DNA from: Geodermatophilus sp. TF02-6
GTDB taxonomy: Bacteria > Actinomycetota > Actinomycetes > Mycobacteriales > Geodermatophilaceae
Assembly: GCF_003319115.1 (NCBI RefSeq)
Contig: NZ_QOHF01000033.1
Coordinates: forward strand, 1-41,694
Reading direction: 5' to 3'
Length of the DNA stretch: 41,694 bases
Below, piece by piece: positions 8,318 to 18,560 of the stretch. The translations under genes and the position numbers were made by a program. Within the stretch, counting starts at the first letter, position 1. Each line of letters begins with the position of its first letter. A model generated the notes under the pieces. The model was not told where the DNA came from, made no database searches, and was given only the letters and a program-made list of their open reading frames with translations.

Positions 8318-10041
8318 GACGCCTCGCCGTCCTGCTCGCGCTCCTGTCGGTGGTGCTGGCGGCGTGCTCCGCGGTGCCGTCGGACTCGCCGACGGTGCAG
8401 ATCACCCAGGCGCCGACCCGGCTGGACGAGGAGGTGGGCATCGAGCCGCTGTCGCCGGAACCGGGTGCCACCCCGGAGGAGGTGGTGCGCGGGTTCCTCG
8501 ACGCCGCCGCGAGCACGGTGCGCGGCCACCCGGTGGCCCGCGAGTACCTCGCGCCCGAGTCGCGGGACTCGTGGTCGGACGAGGGGGACGTCACCGTCCT
8601 GGGCCAGGACTACGCCACCGTGACGACCGACTCGGGCACCGTGGCGGTCACCGCCGACCTGGTCGGCACGATCGACCAGCGGGGCGTCTTCAGCGTGGGC
8701 GGCCAGGAGGTCTACACCCGGGAGTTCACCCTCCAGCAGGTGGACGGCGAGTGGCGGGTCGCCGACCCCCCCGACGGGCTGCTGGTGCTCGAGCCGGACT
8801 TCGAGCGGCTCTACCAGCGGCGCGACCTCTACTTCCTCGACCCGACCGGGCAGCGCGTCGTCCCCGACCCCCGCTACCTGATCGGCGGGGAGGCCCAGCC
8901 GACCGTGCTGGTGGAGCGGCTGCTCGACGGGCCGTCGTCCACCCTGGACGCCGGGGTCCGCAACGCGCTGGACGGCGCCGCGCTGCGCAGCACGGTGACC
9001 GTCTCGGCGCAGGCGGTCACCGTCGACCTGACCGGCCTGGCCGACGTGCCGCCGTCCCAGCTGCCCCAGCTGTGCGCCCAGCTGGTGTGGACCCTGGAGC
9101 AGCTGCCGTCGGTGCGGTCGGTGGAGATCCTCTCCGACGGCGAGCCGCTGGCGCTCCCCGGCGTCCCGACCATGCAGACGGTGGACACCTGGACGACGTT
9201 CGACCCCGAGGCCGTCCCGGTGGACGCGGTCGGCCACTACCTCGACGGCGGCGCCCTCTGGACGGCGGCCGACCCCCCGGCGCCGGCCCCCGGCCCGGCC
9301 GGCGCGGGCGCGTACGGCCTGACCACCGCGGCGGTGGCCACCGACCCGGGCACCGCCGCGCTCACCCAGACGGCGGGCACGGCCGTGCGCGACGGGCAGG
9401 CGACGCTGCTGGTGGGCCCCTACGGCGGCGAGCTGGCCCCGGTGCTCGCCGGTGGCACCCTGAGCGCTCCCACGGTGGCCGCCACCCGCGGGGAGTTCTG
9501 GGTGGTCCGCGACGGCGGCGCGGTGGTGCGGGTGCCCGCGGCGGGCGGCACGCCGCAGGCGGTCAGCGCCCCCACGCTCCCGGGGCTGGGACGGACCACG
9601 GTGCTGCAGCTCTCGCCCGACGGCGTCCGCGCCGCGGTGGTCGTGGCCGACGGGCAGCGCGACGTCCTCTACGTCGGGACGGTCGTCCGCTCCCAGGAGG
9701 GGCCGGTGGCGCTGCGCGACCTGCGCGAGGTGACCCCCACGCTCGGCCAGGTCGTCGACGTCGCCTGGCGGACGGCGGGCAGCCTGCTCGTGCTGGCCGG
9801 GGACGCCGGCGAGGACCGGATCGTCCCGTACGTGGTGGGCGTGGACGGCTGGGGGCTGGCCACGGTGCCGACGGCCGGCCTGCCCAGCCAGGCGACCCGG
9901 GTGGCCGCTGCCCCCGGACGCCCGCCGCTGGTCAGCGCCGGGGGCACGATCTGGCAGTGGCAGGTGGCCGGCGGCACCTGGGTCACCCTCGTCCCCGGCA
10001 CGCAGCCGGTGCGGGGCGACGAGCCGTTCTACCCGCTGTAG
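8314..10041 (+). CDS. lpqB: Lipoprotein LpqB, GerMN-domain MtrB partner
   Basis: LpqB is a surface lipoprotein reported to act on the extracytoplasmic domain of MtrB and tune MtrA signalling. The 575-residue protein begins with RRLAVLLALLSVVLAAC, a lipoprotein signal with Cys18. It is followed by an N-terminal domain (about 55-170), a GerMN sporulation/germination-type domain (about 180-290, including LIGGEAQPTVLVERLLDGPS) and a C-terminal beta-propeller-like LpqB domain to the end (LSPDGVRAAVVV, WQWQVAGGTWV). The start codon overlaps the mtrB stop. The order mtrA-mtrB-lpqB is diagnostic. A hairpin element begins about 18 bp after the stop. Confidence 0.95.
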   Translation: MRRLAVLLALLSVVLAACSAVPSDSPTVQITQAPTRLDEEVGIEPLSPEPGATPEEVVRGFLDAAASTVRGHPVAREYLAPESRDSWSDEGDVTVLGQDYATVTTDSGTVAVTADLVGTIDQRGVFSVGGQEVYTREFTLQQVDGEWRVADPPDGLLVLEPDFERLYQRRDLYFLDPTGQRVVPDPRYLIGGEAQPTVLVERLLDGPSSTLDAGVRNALDGAALRSTVTVSAQAVTVDLTGLADVPPSQLPQLCAQLVWTLEQLPSVRSVEILSDGEPLALPGVPTMQTVDTWTTFDPEAVPVDAVGHYLDGGALWTAADPPAPAPGPAGAGAYGLTTAAVATDPGTAALTQTAGTAVRDGQATLLVGPYGGELAPVLAGGTLSAPTVAATRGEFWVVRDGGAVVRVPAAGGTPQAVSAPTLPGLGRTTVLQLSPDGVRAAVVVADGQRDVLYVGTVVRSQEGPVALRDLREVTPTLGQVVDVAWRTAGSLLVLAGDAGEDRIVPYVVGVDGWGLATVPTAGLPSQATRVAAAPGRPPLVSAGGTIWQWQVAGGTWVTLVPGTQPVRGDEPFYPL

Positions 10042-10059
10042 CCCGGGCGTCCACAGGAG

Positions 10060-10115
10060 AAGGACCCCGTCCTCCCCACCCTTCGCAGGCTCGGGGTGGA
10101 ACCCGGGACGGGGCC
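10060..10115. repeat. Palindromic hairpin element between lpqB and comF
   Basis: This copy reads from AAGGACCCCGTCC through CTTCGCAGGCTCGGGGTGG to GGGACGGGGCC. The outer arms CCCCGTCC/GGACGGGG match perfectly. Its right end abuts the comF -10 box (10117-10122), so it may separate the mtrAB-lpqB and comF transcripts. Confidence 0.75.
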
Positions 10116-10116
10116 A

Positions 10117-10122
10117 TAGGGT
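10117..10122 (+). promoter_or_regulatory. -10 box of comF (leaderless)
   Basis: TAGGGT ends 5 nt before GTG 10128, the spacing expected for a leaderless transcript. It lies directly after the hairpin element. Confidence 0.5.
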
Positions 10123-10127
10123 GAGGC

Positions 10128-10913
10128 GTGCTCGCCGTCCGGGAGCTGGCCGCCGCGCTGGCCGACCTGGTGCTGCCGCGCACCTGCGCCGGTTGCGAGC
10201 TGCCCGGTGCGGTGCTGTGCCGGCGGTGCGCCGCGCTGCTCGCCGTCCTGCACCTGGCCCAGCCGCGCCGGTTCCCGGCCGGGTTCCCGCCGACGGTGGC
10301 CGCCGGCGCCTACGCCGGCCCGGTGCGCCCGGCGGTCAACGCCTTCAAGGAGCGGGGCCGCGCCGAGCTGGCCCGGCCGCTGGGCGCCGCCCTGGCCCTC
10401 GCCGTCGCCGGGGTGCTCGCCGGCCTGCCGGAGCGTCCCGGGCCGGTGCGGTTGGTGCCGGTGCCCAGCGGCGCCGCGGCGCTGCGCGCCCGGGGGCGTG
10501 ACCACGTGCGGGAGCTGACCGGCCGCGCCGTCGTCGAGCTCCGCGCCGCGGGGGTGCCGGCGGGTGAGGCGCGGCTGCTGCGGCGCGCCGGGCGGGCGCG
10601 GGACTCCGCGGGGCTGTCGGCGGCGCAGCGACGGGCCAACCTGACCGGCTCGTTCGCGCTGCGCGGCGGCCGGCCCGCCGTTCCCGCCGGCGCGGTCCTG
10701 GTCGTCGTCGACGACGTCGTGACCAGCGGCGCGACGCTCACCGAGGCGGCCGCCGTGCTGGCCCCGGCGCTCCCCCCGGACGGTCCTCCGGTGCTCGCCG
10801 CGGTCGTCGCGGCCACCCCGCGGCGAGCCCCGGGCACGGCCCCGGGACCCACCCCCGGCGCCACCCGCCCGGCGTCCATACGCCGACTGTCGGGACCCGT
10901 CAACGGGGACTAG
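10128..10913 (+). CDS. comF: ComF-family phosphoribosyltransferase-like protein
   Basis: ComF proteins couple a small zinc finger to a type I phosphoribosyltransferase fold and support DNA uptake or recombination in competent bacteria; their role in actinobacteria is unclear. The 261-residue protein has two CxxC pairs at the N-terminus (CAGC and CRRC, about residues 22-40) that can bind zinc, a PRPP-binding loop (VVVDDVVTSGATLTEAA, about 193-209) and the typical SAAQRRANLTGSF segment before it. GTG 10128 follows its -10 box at leaderless distance. The position between lpqB and hpf is the conserved actinobacterial one. The tail after residue 235 is Pro/Ala-rich and probably disordered. Confidence 0.88.
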   Translation: MLAVRELAAALADLVLPRTCAGCELPGAVLCRRCAALLAVLHLAQPRRFPAGFPPTVAAGAYAGPVRPAVNAFKERGRAELARPLGAALALAVAGVLAGLPERPGPVRLVPVPSGAAALRARGRDHVRELTGRAVVELRAAGVPAGEARLLRRAGRARDSAGLSAAQRRANLTGSFALRGGRPAVPAGAVLVVVDDVVTSGATLTEAAAVLAPALPPDGPPVLAAVVAATPRRAPGTAPGPTPGATRPASIRRLSGPVNGD

Positions 10914-10916
10914 CGT
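10911..10916 (+). promoter_or_regulatory. -10 box of hpf
   Basis: TAGCGT overlaps the comF stop region. It would give a short leader of about 28 nt with a strong GGGAGG ribosome-binding site (10941-10946) before ATG 10951. This decides the start against the longer frame from GTG 10915. Confidence 0.55.
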
Positions 10917-10950
10917 GGGCTCGATCACACCCGATGCACCGGGAGGTCTC

Positions 10951-11622
10951 ATGGAGATCGTGGTCCGTGGCCGCAACGTCGAGGTCCCCGAGCACTACAG
11001 GCAGCACGTCGAGGACAAGGTCGGCCAGCTCGACCGCTTCGACGGCAAGCTGAAGATCCTGCGCATCGACGTGGAGCTCTTCCACGAGAAGAACCCACGA
11101 CAGTCCGGGAAGTGTCAGCGCGTGGAGATCACCCTCCGTGGCAAGGGGCCGGTCGTGCGCGCCGAGGCCGCCGCGCCGGACTTCTACGCGGCGCTGGACC
11201 TGGCCGCCGGCAAGCTCGACCACCGGCTGCGCAAGGCGGCCGACCGCCGCCGCGTGCACCACGGCCGCCGCACGCCGGCCACCGTGCGGGTCGCCGGTGG
11301 CGCCGACACCGGCGTGCTGGAGTCCCTCGACCGCGACCGGCAGCTGGCGGAGGGGCCGCACGTCACCGACCTCGACGAGCACCTGCCCGGGCGGGTCGTC
11401 CGCGAGAAGCACCACCCCGCCACGCCGATGACCGTCGACCAGGCCCTCCACGAGATGGAGCTGGTCGGCCACGACTTCTTCCTCTTCCAGTGCGCCGACA
11501 CGGGCCGGCCGACGGTCGTCTACCGCCGGCACGCCTACGACTACGGCCTCATCCGGCTCGTCGACACCGGCCTGGACGGCGCCGCCGCGCGGCACTCCGC
11601 GGAGCCCACGGCCCGGGCCTGA
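10951..11622 (+). CDS. hpf: Long-form ribosome hibernation promoting factor
   Basis: Long HPF (RaiA/YfiA family) binds the decoding centre and dimerises ribosomes into 100S particles in stationary phase or stress. The 223-residue protein has the N-terminal HPF domain (MEIVVRGRNVEVPEHYRQHV to about residue 100) with its basic surface, a linker, and the C-terminal dimerisation domain (about 150-210: KHHPATPMTVDQALHEMEL, HDFFLFQCADTG, VYRRHAYDYGLIRLV). ATG 10951 is chosen because of the strong ribosome-binding site. In M. tuberculosis the orthologue also precedes secA1. A strong bidirectional hairpin follows the stop. Confidence 0.95.
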   Translation: MEIVVRGRNVEVPEHYRQHVEDKVGQLDRFDGKLKILRIDVELFHEKNPRQSGKCQRVEITLRGKGPVVRAEAAAPDFYAALDLAAGKLDHRLRKAADRRRVHHGRRTPATVRVAGGADTGVLESLDRDRQLAEGPHVTDLDEHLPGRVVREKHHPATPMTVDQALHEMELVGHDFFLFQCADTGRPTVVYRRHAYDYGLIRLVDTGLDGAAARHSAEPTARA

Positions 11623-11626
11623 CGCC

Positions 11627-11660
11627 GGGGCGGAGGTGCGGCGTCCCCGCACCCCGCCCC
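11627..11660. terminator. Bidirectional hairpin between hpf and the GNAT remnant
   Basis: GGGGCGGAGGTGCGG pairs with CCGCACCCCGCCCC, a 14-bp stem with one bulged A and a 5-nt loop. It lies between two convergent 3' ends and can serve both. Confidence 0.7.
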
Positions 11661-11893
11661 ACTCACCCCGCCCGCACCCGCCCGAAGAGCACCGCGTCGG
11701 TCCAGGCGCCGTCCCGCTGGTCCAGGCACCGGCGGACGACGCCCTCGCGGCGGAACCCGGCCCGCTCGGCGACCCGCTGCGACGCGGTGTTCGCCACGTC
11801 GGTGAACAGGTGCACCCGCGGGGCGTCGTGGGAGAGCGCCCACTCGGCCAGCGCCGCCGCGGCCTCCACCGCGTAGCCCCGGCCGCGCGCCCT

Positions 11894-11952
11894 GGCCCCC
11901 GTGCAGGGTCCCGGACCGAGCTTGCGAGGGCCGGGGGGCACGGGGGTCCTTA
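11894..11952. repeat. Palindromic hairpin element inside the GNAT gene (copy 1)
   Basis: The plus strand reads GGCCCCCGTGCAGGGTCCCG, then CGAGCTTGCGAGGGCC, then GCACGGGGGTCCTTA. The outer arms CCCCCGTGC/GCACGGGGG match perfectly and differ from the arms of other copies. It separates the GNAT beta-4 region from the acetyl-CoA-binding loop. Confidence 0.85.
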
Positions 11953-12202
11953 CACCAGTAGCCGATCTCCGGACCCAGCCGGCTCCCGCCCGCGAGGTGG
12001 TGCAGGCCGCAGGAGCCGACCAGCTCCCCGTCGGCCTCGATGGCACAGGTCAGTTCCCGACCTCCGGCCCGGCCGCCGGGCGAGATCTCGGTGATGAACC
12101 GGACGGCGTCCTCCCGGGTGCAGGGGACGGGCGGAGCGGTGAGCCAGCGCTGGGTCTCCGGGTCCTGCATGGCGCGGAAGACGGCATCCGCGTGGCTGCC
12201 CG

Positions 12203-12251
12203 TAGGGGCCCGCCGCGAGCTTGCGAGCGGTGGGGGCGGGGAGTCCTTCTA
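12203..12251. repeat. Palindromic hairpin element inside the GNAT gene (copy 2)
   Basis: The inner stem CCCGCCGC/GCGGTGGG and the loop GAGCTTGCGA are intact. The outer left arm is lost or decayed. On the reverse strand the element brings in the TAG at 12249-12251 that ends the GNAT N-terminal segment after ten codons. Confidence 0.75.
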
Positions 12252-12291
12252 CAGGTCGACGGCGGAGAGATCGAGGGTCACCCGGTCATGT

Positions 12292-12684
12292 TCACGCCCT
12301 GCCCAGCACCCGGTCGACCGAGATCTCCAGCACCACCCGCGCCGGGTTCTCCCGCGGGGTGCGGTACCGCTGCGCGTAGCGGGCCTCGGCGTCGGCGACC
12401 ACGGCCGGGTCGTCGCGGACCACCGCTGTTCCCTCCAGGGTCACCCACCGGCGGCCGTCGACCTGGCAGACCGCCACCCGCGACCGCCCGGCGCGCACGT
12501 GCCGGGCCTTGGCCGAGCCGCCGGAGGTGATCACCCGTGCGGTGCGGGTGGCCGGGTCGTAGGTCACCCCCACCGGCACCACGTGGGGGCTGCCGTCGGC
12601 ATGCAGCGTGGTGAGGGTCGCCAGGTGCCGCTCGGTGAGGAACCGCAGCAGACCTGGGGGCAGGTCGTCGAGGTCGTGCGCCAC
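12292..12684 (-). CDS. PPOX-class flavin/F420-binding protein
   Basis: This 130-residue protein has the split beta-barrel fold of the pyridoxamine 5'-phosphate oxidase superfamily and most resembles Rv1155-type F420-binding members, common in actinobacteria. Visible features are the N-terminal helix and first strands ([20 protein letters not shown]), [46 protein letters not shown] and the C-terminal helix with [18 protein letters not shown]. It probably reduces a small substrate with F420H2 or binds flavin or haem; the substrate cannot be read from the sequence. GTG 12684 is the start, divergent from secA with a 58-bp promoter gap. The broken GNAT gene lies 10 bp downstream. Confidence 0.85.
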   Translation of the reverse strand: MAHDLDDLPPGLLRFLTERHLATLTTLHADGSPHVVPVGVTYDPATRTARVITSGGSAKARHVRAGRSRVAVCQVDGRRWVTLEGTAVVRDDPAVVADAEARYAQRYRTPRENPARVVLEISVDRVLGRA

Positions 12685-12730
12685 CCGGGGATCGTGACCT
12701 GTCCGGCCGGGGGCTCGCCTGTTCGCCGCC

Positions 12731-12736
12731 TACGCT
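12731..12736 (+). promoter_or_regulatory. -10 box of secA (leaderless)
   Basis: TACGCT ends 6 nt before GTG 12743, placing the expected transcript start on the start codon. The GGAG just before the start is too close to act as a ribosome-binding site for that GTG. Confidence 0.55.
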
Positions 12737-12742
12737 GGAGTC

Positions 12743-15841
<3,099 letters not shown>

Positions 15842-15852
15842 GAGCGGACTCC

Positions 15853-15938
15853 GGCCCCCTGCAGGGTCCCGCCGCGGCCCGGTGAGGACCCCGTCCTCCC
15901 CCTCGCAGGCTCAGAACGGGGCCACCGGACGGGGTCGT
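15853..15938. repeat. Truncated hairpin elements after secA
   Basis: A left half-element (GGCCCCCTGCAGGGTCCCGC, from 15853) is followed by a short copy (AGGACCCCGTCC, CTCGCAGGCTCAG, ACGGGGCC) and a further GGACGGGGTC. It fills the gap between the convergent secA and Rv3235-like genes. No gene is seen in it. Confidence 0.65.
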
Positions 15939-15953
15939 TCGTCCGCGGCGTGC

Positions 15954-16517
15954 TCAGCCGATCTGCAGGGCGGTGCACCGCCACCGGCCGTCGATGCCCT
16001 CGAGCCGGGCGGCCACCGCGTGCGCCCGGCCCGAGCGCCGGGCCACCGCGCTGACCTCGGCCACCCCGTCGACGGGCTCGCAGACGTGCACGGGGCCGAG
16101 CAGCAGGGGAGCGGTGCCCCCGGCGCACCAGTGGGGACGGCGGCCGCTGGAGAGCGCCGCGAAGACACCGACCGCGGTCAGCGGCTGCACCTGGGCGAGC
16201 GGCCGGCGGCCGGCCAGCGCCTCCAGGGCGAGCGTCAGCAGCCGCCGGCCGGCGATGCGCGGGTCGGGCAGCTCGGCGCGGACCGACCAGGTCGGCTCGA
16301 ACCCCGCCAGGAACCCCGCCGGGGGCCACTCCGGGCGTGGCCGGGGCCCCGGTCGGTGCGCCGGCCGCGGGACGGCGACACCGGGGAGCACCAGGCGGAG
16401 GACCGGCTGCTCGTCCAACGGCGGCTGCGGGGTCGGGACGACGGCCAGCCGCAGCGTGGCGGCGCGCAGCGTCTGCGGGGCGGGGTCGGGGTCGGCGGGT
16501 GAGGCGGGCGCGGTCAT
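15954..16517 (-). CDS. Rv3235-like protein (DUF6459 family)
   Basis: This 187-residue protein has a Pro/Ala-rich, probably disordered first half and a compact C-terminal domain (about 95-187) with the family pattern RIAGRRLLTLALEALAGRRP, LAQVQPLTAVGVFAAL, GPVHVCEPVDGVAEVSAVAR and a final strand WRCTALQIG. Rv3235 is uncharacterised, and no catalytic residues are evident; the domain resembles a small adaptor-like fold. The gene lies near secA as in mycobacteria and 49 bp after a LysM gene on the same strand, so the two are probably co-transcribed. ATG 16517 is the start, with only a weak GGAG upstream. Family call is fairly firm, function unknown. Confidence 0.7.
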   Translation of the reverse strand: MTAPASPADPDPAPQTLRAATLRLAVVPTPQPPLDEQPVLRLVLPGVAVPRPAHRPGPRPRPEWPPAGFLAGFEPTWSVRAELPDPRIAGRRLLTLALEALAGRRPLAQVQPLTAVGVFAALSSGRRPHWCAGGTAPLLLGPVHVCEPVDGVAEVSAVARRSGRAHAVAARLEGIDGRWRCTALQIG

Positions 16518-16566
16518 CGGGTGCTCCGGGGTCCGGTGGGGGTGGGTCGGGGAGGGCGGGGCGCGG

Positions 16567-17343
16567 TCACGGCGCCGGCGGGCGCAGCACCTGGCCCGGC
16601 AGCAGCAGGTCGGGGTCGGGGCCGATCACGTCGGTGTTGGCCCGCCACCACGCGGTGACCGCGGCGGCCACCTCGCCGTCCGCCGGCTCGGCTCCGGACC
16701 TCCGGCGCAGGTCGTCGGCGGCGATGTCCCACAGGCACTCCCCGCGCAGGACGACGTGGTCCCCGGGGGTGGGCGCGGGCCGGTCGGCGCCCGGGCCCGC
16801 AGCGGTGGGTGCGGGTGGGCGGTCGGTGGCCCCGGCCGAGGACTCCGGCGCCGGGGACGGCCAGTCGGGTACCGGGCCGGGGGCGGCCGGCTGCTCGGCG
16901 ACCGGGGCCGGCCAGTCGGCCACGGGGCTCTGCGTCGACGAGGTGAGGGTCACGGCGGCCGCGGCCGGCTGCCCGGGGGCGGTGCTGCAGGCGGTCAGCA
17001 ACGGACCGCTCGTGGCCAGCCCGACACCCAGGGTGAGCGCTGCTGCCCGTCGGGCGCCGGCGGGCAGCAGGCGCCGGGTGACCGCACGCGCGAGTGCTCC
17101 GGCGGTGCCGGGCAGCGCGGACAGCACCGTGAGCACCAGCCCCAGGCAGCCCCACAGCCAGGCGGCCCAGGCGAGCGCGGCGACGCCGGCGAGCAGCACC
17201 GTGTCGGCGCCGGCGGTGTCCACGGCCCGCGGCAGGTCGAGGCCGGGATCGGCCAGCCAGGCCAGGTCGGGGGTCACTGCGCGGAGGACGACGGCGATGG
17301 CGGCCATCGCGGCCGCCGTCCCCACCAGTCGGCGGATCGACAT
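16567..17343 (-). CDS. Membrane protein with C-terminal LysM domain
   Basis: The 258-residue protein has an N-terminal membrane segment (about 5-22), a second pair of hydrophobic segments (about 47-80: TVLLAGVAALAWAAWLW, LGLVLTVLSALPG) and a third near 100-120 (AAALTLGVGLATSGPLLTAC). A long Pro/Ala linker follows, then a LysM-type peptidoglycan-binding domain at the C-terminus (HVVLRGECLWDIAADDL to the end). The LysM module should lie outside and tether the protein to the wall. ATG 17343 is preferred over the longer frame because of a strong GAGGAGGAG ribosome-binding site just upstream. It heads a probable operon with the Rv3235-like gene and is divergent from the next gene across a short, less GC-rich promoter. 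Confidence 0.8.
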   Translation of the reverse strand: MSIRRLVGTAAAMAAIAVVLRAVTPDLAWLADPGLDLPRAVDTAGADTVLLAGVAALAWAAWLWGCLGLVLTVLSALPGTAGALARAVTRRLLPAGARRAAALTLGVGLATSGPLLTACSTAPGQPAAAAVTLTSSTQSPVADWPAPVAEQPAAPGPVPDWPSPAPESSAGATDRPPAPTAAGPGADRPAPTPGDHVVLRGECLWDIAADDLRRRSGAEPADGEVAAAVTAWWRANTDVIGPDPDLLLPGQVLRPPAP

Positions 17344-17383
17344 GTCTCCTCCTCGACTCAACGACGTGCAACGAGACTAAAGC

Positions 17384-17403
17384 AAGCAAACGCAAGCAAA
17401 CGC
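17384..17403. promoter_or_regulatory. Tandem 10-bp repeat in a divergent promoter
   Basis: AAGCAAACGC occurs twice in tandem, followed by a partial third copy, in the 101-bp gap between the LysM gene and the gene at 17445. The tract is conspicuously AT-richer than its surroundings. It lies upstream of TAGTCT (reverse, 17374-17379) and TAGGCT (forward, 17420-17425) -10 boxes, so it may be a regulator site for both. Confidence 0.45.
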
Positions 17404-17419
17404 AACAACAGAGGCAGAC

Positions 17420-17425
17420 TAGGCT
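17420..17425 (+). promoter_or_regulatory. -10 box of the gene at 17445
   Basis: TAGGCT precedes a GAGGAGG ribosome-binding site at 17432-17438 and ATG 17445, giving a short leader of about 13 nt. Confidence 0.5.
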
Positions 17426-17444
17426 CTGGCCGAGGAGGTGCCGG

Positions 17445-18014
17445 ATGCGGTGGCAGCGGCTGTTCGCCGATCTGCAGGCGGAGTTCGACGAGGCGGAGGC
17501 GGCCGCTGATCGGGCGGAGGACGCCTCACGGCGGCGTCTGGAGACGGGGTCGGTCCGGCTCGCGCAGCGGCTGGCCGGCGCCCTCGGCCGGTCGCTGTCC
17601 CTGCGGTGCCGTGGCGCGGGGGACGTCGCCGGCGTCCTCGCCGAGGTGGGGTCCGACTGGCTGCTGCTGGCCGACGACGGGCGCCGGGAGGTGCTGGTGG
17701 CGATGCCGGCGGTGCAGACGGTGGCGGGGCTGGGGCGGGTCACCGGCGCGGCCGAGGGCGCCGGTCGCGTGCGTGCGCGGTTGGACCTGCGGCGTGCGCT
17801 GCGCGGACTGGCCCGCGACCGCAGCGTCGTCCAGCTGGTCCTGGACGACGGGACGGTGCTCGTCGGCACCGTGGACGGCGTCGGCGCGGACTACCTGGAG
17901 CTCGCCGAGCACGCCCTCGACCAGCCTCGACGGGCGGCCGCGGTGCGCGGTGTGCGGGCGGTCGCCCTCCCGGCGGTCGCGGTGGTGCGGACGCTCACCC
18001 CCGGCTTGGACTGA
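17445..18014 (+). CDS. Hypothetical actinobacterial protein, Sm-like strands
   Basis: I do not recognise this 189-residue protein. It starts with an acidic/basic helix (residues 1-40) that looks like a coiled coil. Two similar beta-rich halves follow: SLSLRCRGAGDVAGVLAEVGSD with LLLADDGRREVLVAMPAVQTV, and VVQLVLDDGTVLVGTVDGVGAD with YLELAE, then GVRAVALPAVAVVRTL. The pattern of a strand, a turn with D-G, then a strand ending in V-G-T-V resembles small Sm/KOW-like barrels occurring twice. There is no signal peptide or membrane segment. It has its own promoter and strong ribosome-binding site, and a hairpin element follows its stop directly. Being a real gene is well supported; function is unknown. 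Confidence 0.75.
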   Translation: MRWQRLFADLQAEFDEAEAAADRAEDASRRRLETGSVRLAQRLAGALGRSLSLRCRGAGDVAGVLAEVGSDWLLLADDGRREVLVAMPAVQTVAGLGRVTGAAEGAGRVRARLDLRRALRGLARDRSVVQLVLDDGTVLVGTVDGVGADYLELAEHALDQPRRAAAVRGVRAVALPAVAVVRTLTPGLD

Positions 18015-18015
18015 A

Positions 18016-18072
18016 GAAGGACCCCCTGCCCCCCGCCACTCGCAGGCTCGCGGCGGGACCCTGCAGGGGGCC
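18016..18072. repeat. Palindromic hairpin element after the gene at 17445
   Basis: Immediately after the TGA comes AGAAGGACCCCCTGC, then CCCCGCCACTCGCAGGCTCG, then CGGCGGGACCCTGCAGGGGGCC. Outer arms CCCCCTGC/GCAGGGGG match. The inner stem CCCGCCGC/GTGGCGGG (read on the opposite strand) carries a change restoring a Watson-Crick pair relative to other copies. Confidence 0.8.
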
Positions 18073-18088
18073 AGGTGGACGATCCGGC

Positions 18089-18379
18089 TCAGCGCCGGCG
18101 GCGCGCCCCCGTGCTGGGGGTCACCTCGGCGCCCTCCGGCTCCGCGGGCTGCGCCGGCCCGTCGGCGGCGGGCTCGGCGGGGGCGGCGCCGGCCCGCGCC
18201 TCGGCGTACTTCTGCTGGATGAAGCGCTCCAGTTCGTCGACCTCGACCCGCCACTGGCCGCGGCCACCGATCTGGATGGCGATGAGCTCCTTGCGGCGGA
18301 CCAGCGCGTAGGCCTGCGACCACGAGACGTTGAGGGTCTCGGCGACGTCGTCGAGGGTCAGGAAGCGCGGTGTGGGCAT
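18089..18379 (-). CDS. Small HTH_17 (excisionase/MerR-like) DNA-binding protein
   Basis: The 96-residue protein has an N-terminal winged helix of the excisionase/MerR superfamily: FLTLDDVAETLNVSWSQAYA as the helix-turn-helix, LVRRKELIAIQIGGRGQWRV as recognition helix and wing, then VDELERFIQQKY. A disordered Ala/Pro/Glu tail ends in basic ARRRR. ATG 18379 is supported by GGAGA 7 nt upstream. It is divergent from the SAF/CpaE-like genes across a region with an 11-bp-arm palindrome, so it may regulate them or itself. It resembles the developmental regulator BldC only in general fold. No integrase or other prophage gene is nearby, so a phage excisionase role is unlikely. Confidence 0.85.
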   Translation of the reverse strand: MPTPRFLTLDDVAETLNVSWSQAYALVRRKELIAIQIGGRGQWRVEVDELERFIQQKYAEARAGAAPAEPAADGPAQPAEPEGAEVTPSTGARRRR

Positions 18380-18434
18380 CAGGGTCTCCGTCCGGTTCCG
18401 CCCAGTCTGGCAGCCCCGTCCGGGTGGCACGCGC

Positions 18435-18463
18435 GCTGTCCACACCCCGAACGTGTGGACAGC
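18435..18463. promoter_or_regulatory. Perfect 11-bp inverted repeat, DnaA-box-like halves
   Basis: GCTGTCCACAC and GTGTGGACAGC face each other across a 7-nt spacer (CCCGAAC). Each half contains CTGTCCACA, one base from the actinobacterial DnaA box TTGTCCACA. It lies between the divergent HTH gene and the SAF gene and is a strong candidate operator. Confidence 0.65.
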
Positions 18464-18560
18464 GAATGCACCCTTCGGTGTCCCTGTCGCATCATCTGCG
18501 TCCGACCGTGGTCGATCGAGGCCGTCCACGGCGTCGCGCAGATCGGAGGGACCGCTGGCT

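Larger units (their letters stand above)
11663..12281 (-). pseudogene. GNAT acetyltransferase broken by two hairpin elements
   Basis: Read on the reverse strand, GTG 12281 opens VTLDLSAVDL and then hits a TAG at 12249-12251 where a hairpin element begins. GNAT sequence resumes in the same frame (ADAVFRAMQDPETQRWL) and continues through the RimJ/RimL-type core to LGPEIGYWC. A second element (11894-11952) follows and shifts the frame. The rest, with the acetyl-CoA loop ARGRGYAVEAAAALAEW and NTASQRVAERAGFRREG, runs in a different frame to the stop at 11663. Together the three parts make one ordinary RimJ/RimL-type N-acetyltransferase. ATG 12170 could still produce a chimeric protein, but it would lack the acetyl-CoA site. 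The gene follows the PPOX gene by 10 bp, probably an operon. Two independent interruptions by the same repeat family make a sequencing error unlikely. Confidence 0.85.

Noticed and set aside
18089..18379. A phage excisionase marking a prophage or integrative element
   Set aside because: Although the HTH resembles Xis/MerR types, there is no integrase, attachment site, tRNA or other phage gene nearby, and base composition does not change.
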